The translations under genes and the position numbers were made by a program. The notes below the pieces were generated by a model that had not been told where the DNA came from, ran no database searches, and worked only from the letters and a program-made list of their open reading frames with translations. From contig PQWQ01000008.1 in NCBI GenBank assembly GCA_002943765.1, positions 62,001-126,000 of the forward strand: a DNA stretch of 64,000 nt. Direction: 5' to 3'. This DNA is from Psoroptes ovis. Taxonomy: Eukaryota; Arthropoda; Arachnida; Sarcoptiformes; Psoroptidae. The first letter of the stretch is position 1; each line of letters opens with the position of its first letter. Positions 59,815 to 64,000 of this stretch are shown here, piece by piece.

Positions 59815-61722
59815 TCAATTATCAACCGAATTTGCTACAATTACATTTGGCCGTTGTATTTGTATGATTTGCGGTCTTGTCGTAAGGGACGATGATGGCG
59901 CTGCAGTCGATATTTTGACAATTTTTTGATTGGAATTCGAATTACTACTAGTATTCAATGGATTCGTGGATGAACTATTCAATATTTTCACTTTATTTTG
60001 GCTCACCTTTATTGATGATGACTTGTCATTATTATCATGATCTTCAGGGTCATCTTTAATCGTAATAATTGTTTTATCATCAATTTTATCATTATTGAAA
60101 TAATTAGTACAATTACCAGTAGAACTGCTGGTTGTGGCGCTATTATTAGTATTACCGCTGCTGCCAGCGCCACCACCACTGCTACCACCACCTTCAACAT
60201 GTCTAATAGCTTCGACAATCGTATTCAAATTCGAACGCGATGTATTATTTTTATTATTATTATTATTCGAAGATTTCAAATTTATTTGCGATTCTTTTCG
60301 GATCATAATCAGCTGTCCATTATTATCTACGGCCGTCAATATTGTCGGTCCACCTTGCTTGTTTAGATTGGAATTTGGTACCAATTTCAATATCTGAGGC
60401 TTAATAGGGGTCGCTGTTGTTGAAGCATTTTTGGTTGTTGTCGATGATGCTGGATTATTACCATTGAATAGTACATTATAATTTGAATCATACACAACGA
60501 TTACATTTTTATTATTCTTATTCGATTGTTCAACATCGATTAAATTCGATGATGATGATGAAGACATCAGATGATCAGATATTGAATTATCGATTGTATC
60601 ATTGTTTGTTGTCGTAGGTGCAACAAATGGTACATCGATTGGTAATGCTATGGCATTCTGTTTTTGATGAACACGTTGTGAATGATTAAGGTCTTGTGAA
60701 CCGGTATAAATGGTACCACTACCACCGTTTATTAATTGATGATCATTGTTCGATGATGATGATGTCAATATCATATCAGGTGGACTAGCCGGGCAGCTTT
60801 GCATTTCAATTTCAATCGATTCACTTGCTATTTCGACTTCATTATCAATCATTTGCTGATGTTGATGATGGTGTATATGATGATCATTAATCATACGATT
60901 ATTGTATGAACCATTATTTTGGTTGGATAATAATTTACCACCACCATTATTATCAGCTGATTGTAATTCATTTTGTAACATTCGTCGTAAATGACGTTCA
61001 TTTTCTAATTTTTTTTCCAAACGATTCAATTGTTTACGTAAGGTTTGCAATTCATTTTGATTGTTTAATGATTGACGATTATTATTGTTGAGGCTATTGT
61101 TATTTGATGACAGATTTAGTGATGAATTATTCTTACTTAGACGATTATTATTACTGTTATTGTTATTCATTTCATGTTCCGAAGATGATTCGGTTGATGA
61201 ACCATTATCATTGAATGGACTTGATGAATCAATCATATCATATTTACCACCGTTACCACCATGTGATGATTCAAATTTTCGTCGCTTACAGCTTGGACAA
61301 TCAGGTGGTTGTGATTGTAGACGTTTCATCCATTCGGGTCGCTGTTGACCACCATTTGCTGTGGTTGGCGATGATTGACCAGTCAGCTGTTTTAGTTCTG
61401 AATTTTCGGTTAATAAATTATTTATTTCTTTTTCAAGCTGATAAATATAATTGGCCGTATGCTGTAGTATGGCTGCTTTACTCAACTTTTCCCCGTTATG
61501 TTTTTGCGGCAACAGTGTACGCAGTGATTGAAAGCCGGAATTAATATTTTGCATACGACGCCGTTCATTCATATTGGCTATTTCACGTTTTGCACGTTTT
61601 TCATCCATTCTTGGTGCGTTTGATCGTTGGTTTTGCCGGGAATTCGTTGAATGATTATGGCTATAATGATCCAATGATAAATCTAATGACGTATTATTGT
61701 GATTATCATCAACACGTGACAT
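59815..61722 (-). CDS. crp: Transcription factor AP-4 (bHLH leucine-zipper), 635 residues
   Basis: Orthologue of vertebrate TFAP4 and Drosophila cropped. The basic region and helix-loop-helix lie at about 43-98: REIANMNERRRMQNINSGFQ, then SLRTLLPQKHNGEKLSKAAI, then LQHTANYIYQLEKE, which is the AP-4 signature. It runs straight into a leucine zipper (LEKEINNLLTENSELKQL, to about 113). A second coiled coil at about 222-256 (LRKQLNRLEKKLENERHLRR) matches the second zipper typical of AP-4 alone among bHLH proteins. The C-terminal 380 residues are Asn/Ser-rich with islands such as PQILKLVPNSN and QIIQIQRPNVIV. It should bind CAGCTG E-boxes in the nucleus as a homodimer. Single coding exon; start ATG at 61722 precedes a full N-terminus. 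Five CAGCTG sites occur upstream. Confidence 0.94.
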   Translation of the reverse strand: MSRVDDNHNNTSLDLSLDHYSHNHSTNSRQNQRSNAPRMDEKRAKREIANMNERRRMQNINSGFQSLRTLLPQKHNGEKLSKAAILQHTANYIYQLEKEINNLLTENSELKQLTGQSSPTTANGGQQRPEWMKRLQSQPPDCPSCKRRKFESSHGGNGGKYDMIDSSSPFNDNGSSTESSSEHEMNNNNSNNNRLSKNNSSLNLSSNNNSLNNNNRQSLNNQNELQTLRKQLNRLEKKLENERHLRRMLQNELQSADNNGGGKLLSNQNNGSYNNRMINDHHIHHHQHQQMIDNEVEIASESIEIEMQSCPASPPDMILTSSSSNNDHQLINGGSGTIYTGSQDLNHSQRVHQKQNAIALPIDVPFVAPTTTNNDTIDNSISDHLMSSSSSSNLIDVEQSNKNNKNVIVVYDSNYNVLFNGNNPASSTTTKNASTTATPIKPQILKLVPNSNLNKQGGPTILTAVDNNGQLIMIRKESQINLKSSNNNNNKNNTSRSNLNTIVEAIRHVEGGGSSGGGAGSSGNTNNSATTSSSTGNCTNYFNNDKIDDKTIITIKDDPEDHDNNDKSSSIKVSQNKVKILNSSSTNPLNTSSNSNSNQKIVKISTAAPSSSLTTRPQIIQIQRPNVIVANSVDN

Positions 61723-61831
61723 TTCAAAATCAAAGTCAAATATTTCGAATTAACCAAATGACAATTTGGTTAATCAGTGGAAATCCTGTGTAAAAATATA
61801 AACAAATAATTAGAAAATCATTCATAGAAAT

Positions 61832-63150
61832 CAGCTGTTTAATTATACAAAACCTAAAGGGTTAAGACCTTGACGATTGAATCTTAGCGTAATCCGGAAA
61901 ACAAACACACAGTGAACACCATGCGGTTTTCACAAATTGAACAGGGTGTGTGTTTATGTCTTTAGTTAATGATGATCAAATATGTTTACACCAACACACA
62001 AATCAATCGAAGATGTCAACCGGTTAAACTTGGGTACCGATTTAGGGTCAAAATCGAATTCGAATCAAATTAGTCCAATTAATTATTGTTATGTTAATTA
62101 ATTACACACAAAATTAGATAATCTCGTATCATATGAACACTGAGAAAACACACGCATTGAAAAATCGAAAAAATTAAGCGCGAGCTGCTGTTTTTTTCAA
62201 GCTGTTTTCAAGCGTACAAACACATACATACATTACACTTTGAAAAAAATCCTTTGATGGTGTGGTGGTGGTGGTTGGTGGTCGGTGGTGGCGTGCTTGC
62301 TGCAAAACCAAAAAGCACCATTCATATGAATATGTGTGTGTGCACATTCACAGTGTACGAATCGAAAAAAATGAAAAACACATTGTAACACACTCATATG
62401 GCAAACATTCACATATGTGAATGAAACACGAGCGGTGTGCGTTTTTTTTTCGAATTTCACTTCGAAATCAACCAGCCTTAGGGAAGGGGCTCCTGCCATG
62501 CTTTCGCTTCCCCCCGCCGCTGATTTCTTCGTCATCAATTGATTAATTGATCAATCAAACAAACCCCCCCATTCGGTGTGTGTGTGTGTGTGTGAGTGTA
62601 TGTGAATGATCAACTGCTGATCATATGAGGATGATTGTTCGAAAATATATATATATTGATAGCTAGTGGTAGTGGTATTGATTTGAAAGCAGTGTTTTTT
62701 AGAAGGTGCTACTACTGTTTTTTTCTCACTTTTTTATTTGCTGCTAGAACATTGTGAGAATTAAGTTTTATGATGCAATCTTTATATGAACATGCACATG
62801 TTTACTTGAAATTCGTTTACCTCCTCCTCATCCTCTTATTTGGAAAACTGCTGATTTTTTTTTACAGCTGAATCGATGTACCAGCTGCTTTTTCGGTTGC
62901 CACTCCCACTCGTTTTTTTTTTGTTGAGGTACTTTTTGGAAGCAGCTGTTAACTGGATGGCTGGTTGCTTAATGGCGGCGGCTGTGGGGGGTTGCGGTTT
63001 TTTATCAATCATTTATTTTATTGCCCCTGACTCCTTGGCTAAATGCCAACTTTGGCTGGAAGGGGAAAAACCAGCCACCATTTTTTTTACACTGAAAATG
63101 TGAATGGATCTCTGCCCAATCTCAGGTGGCGCTCGCTCAACACTCAGCTG
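61832..63150. promoter_or_regulatory. Five CAGCTG E-boxes upstream of AP-4
   Basis: CAGCTG occurs at 61832, 62865, 62882, 62943 and 63145. In DNA this AT-rich one would expect far fewer than one in 1.4 kb. CAGCTG is the known AP-4 binding site, so self-regulation is plausible; other bHLH proteins use the same site. Confidence 0.4.
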
Positions 63151-63324
63151 TGTCTTACCACGCGCACATATAACACAGTTATCATATGATTCTCGTTGAT
63201 AAAAATGTGTGCGCGGTGTGATTTTTTTTTTCTTGATTGCCAGGAAATTTTTTTCTTTTGACAAAAATTCATTTCTGTAAAATTTCTCGTATTTATATAA
63301 TTTTAGTTTGAAAAAATGATCATA

Positions 63325-63333
63325 GATGGCGCT
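63325..63333. promoter_or_regulatory. CTCF-like half motif
   Basis: AGATGGCGC in the context CATAGATGGCGCTA fits the AGRKGGCRS half of the CTCF core. Weak alone; listed because two similar sites occur in the window. Confidence 0.25.
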
Positions 63334-63445
63334 AGTTTCGAAATTTTAAAATTTTAAATTTTTTTAAAAAGCGCGAAAATTTATTTTCAAAGTTCATTCA
63401 TTCATTCATTTTCATTTCAAACAAACAAACAACCTTAAAACTTGA

Positions 63446-63451
63446 TTTATT
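63446..63451 (-). terminator. Candidate polyadenylation signal of the partial gene
   Basis: TTTATT on the plus strand gives AATAAA on the minus strand, about 290 nt after the stop codon at 63744. Confidence 0.3.
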
Positions 63452-63743
63452 TCAAATCAAAAATTATAATTATTATTTTCAATATTAATATATGAGATAT
63501 TTTAAATCGATATATATGAGAAATATGGACGTAAATATTTCTTTTAGAGCTGTGAAACGTATGTGCAATAGTATCTATGTATGTAGGTCTAAATGTGTGT
63601 GTGTGTGTGTGTAGCGCTAATTCAGTAATAATGTGAGTCCACAAAGTCTGTATTGTGAGCTTTGAATGTCTACTTTGTCATCTGTTTCAAAGGTCAGTGT
63701 ATTGAAATGACCCGGAATCATTCGAATAATTCGATATTGGAAT

Positions 63744-64000
63744 CTATTTTGGGCTGGTAAACATGAATGGGATATATTGCATAGCCAATTTCGATATCGT
63801 ATTTTCAGCCGGTTTCGCACCTTTATTCGGTTTAGCCGATTGCATAATACGTTTACAATTCGATGAACCACCAGGGAATACATCGAATGGACAGAATAAA
63901 TCAGTAAACGGCCCGATAGTATTATTATGAAATTCTCGGGCAACACCGGCACCATCAGCTGTACATTCTTGTTTGATCATTTGTTGTGAACATTCGAACC
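63744..64000 (-). CDS. C-terminal part of an unidentified protein, runs off the window
   Basis: The open frame enters from beyond 64000 (FECSQQMIKQECTADGAGVA) and ends at 63744, giving the last 85 residues. It contains four Cys (two in C-x7-C spacing near the edge, then LFC and NCKR) and FPGGSSNCKRIMQ. The tail LAMQYIPFMFTSPK is mildly hydrophobic. Its codon use and lack of homopolymer runs look like real coding sequence, and the Cys pattern suggests an extracellular domain, but I do not recognise the family. Confidence 0.65.
   Translation of the reverse strand, partial: FECSQQMIKQECTADGAGVAREFHNNTIGPFTDLFCPFDVFPGGSSNCKRIMQSAKPNKGAKPAENTISKLAMQYIPFMFTSPK

Larger units (their letters stand above)
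61723..63743. other. AP-4 upstream region and 3' UTR of the next gene
   Basis: No further gene supported. It carries five CAGCTG E-boxes, a GT repeat near 62576-62594, another near 63597-63612, a CTCF-like motif near 63325, and a minus-strand AATAAA candidate at 63446-63451 for the partial gene. A hydrophobic 75-codon frame at 62876-63103 has no supporting features. Confidence 0.5.

Noticed and set aside
62876..63103. 75-codon hydrophobic frame upstream of AP-4
   Set aside because: Hydrophobic only because of T-rich DNA; no homology I recognise and no supporting signals.

Overview
The window reads as nuclear DNA of a small-genome arthropod, most likely an acariform (astigmatid) mite. It is strongly AT-rich. 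Most introns are very short (65 to 260 nt) with GT..AG ends, and the proteins are swollen by Asn, Gln, Ser and His runs. The recognisable gene set is animal: an LRRK kinase, a Patched-related protein, a class A neuropeptide-type GPCR and AP-4. The mite assignment is inference from overall style; no ribosomal, mitochondrial or other marker gene is present to prove it. No tRNA, rRNA, CRISPR or bacterial-type signals were seen.

Layout. 1.6-5.5 kb (+): a two-exon gene for a 1196-residue low-complexity protein of unknown function. 7.9-9.0 kb (+): a five-exon gene for a small secreted Gly/Ala/Lys/Phe repeat protein. 16.8-11.2 kb (-): a five-exon peptide GPCR with a very long third intracellular loop. 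17-33.6 kb: about 17 kb without any gene I can support, filled with hairpin elements and simple motif clusters. 33.8-44.4 kb (+): a two-exon LRRK gene (ankyrin, LRR, ROC, COR, kinase, degenerate C-terminal region), almost entirely in one 10.3-kb exon. 51.5-45.0 kb (-): a five-exon Patched-domain gene, convergent with LRRK. 54.2-58.8 kb: a tandem array of a 36-bp unit. 61.7-59.8 kb (-): the AP-4 bHLH transcription factor. 64.0-63.7 kb (-): the 3' end of a gene that runs off the window.

The commonest structure is a family of about 30 ultra-short (78-98 bp) palindromic elements flanked by TA, with TTAGGTTGTCC tips typical of Tc1/mariner-derived MITEs. They fall into three core types that share the same tips. 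They occur between genes, inside introns (in three cases making up half or more of a short intron) and directly after the stop codons of LRRK and AP-4, but in no exon. A second family, two copies of about 150 bp flanked by TTAA, has CCCTTA..TAAGGG ends as in piggyBac-derived MITEs.

The genes do not form an operon or a shared pathway; this is an ordinary stretch of animal genome. Exon joins below were set by eye from splice-site sequence, reading-frame phase and family homology. For all six complete or nearly complete genes the joined exons add up to an exact multiple of three.
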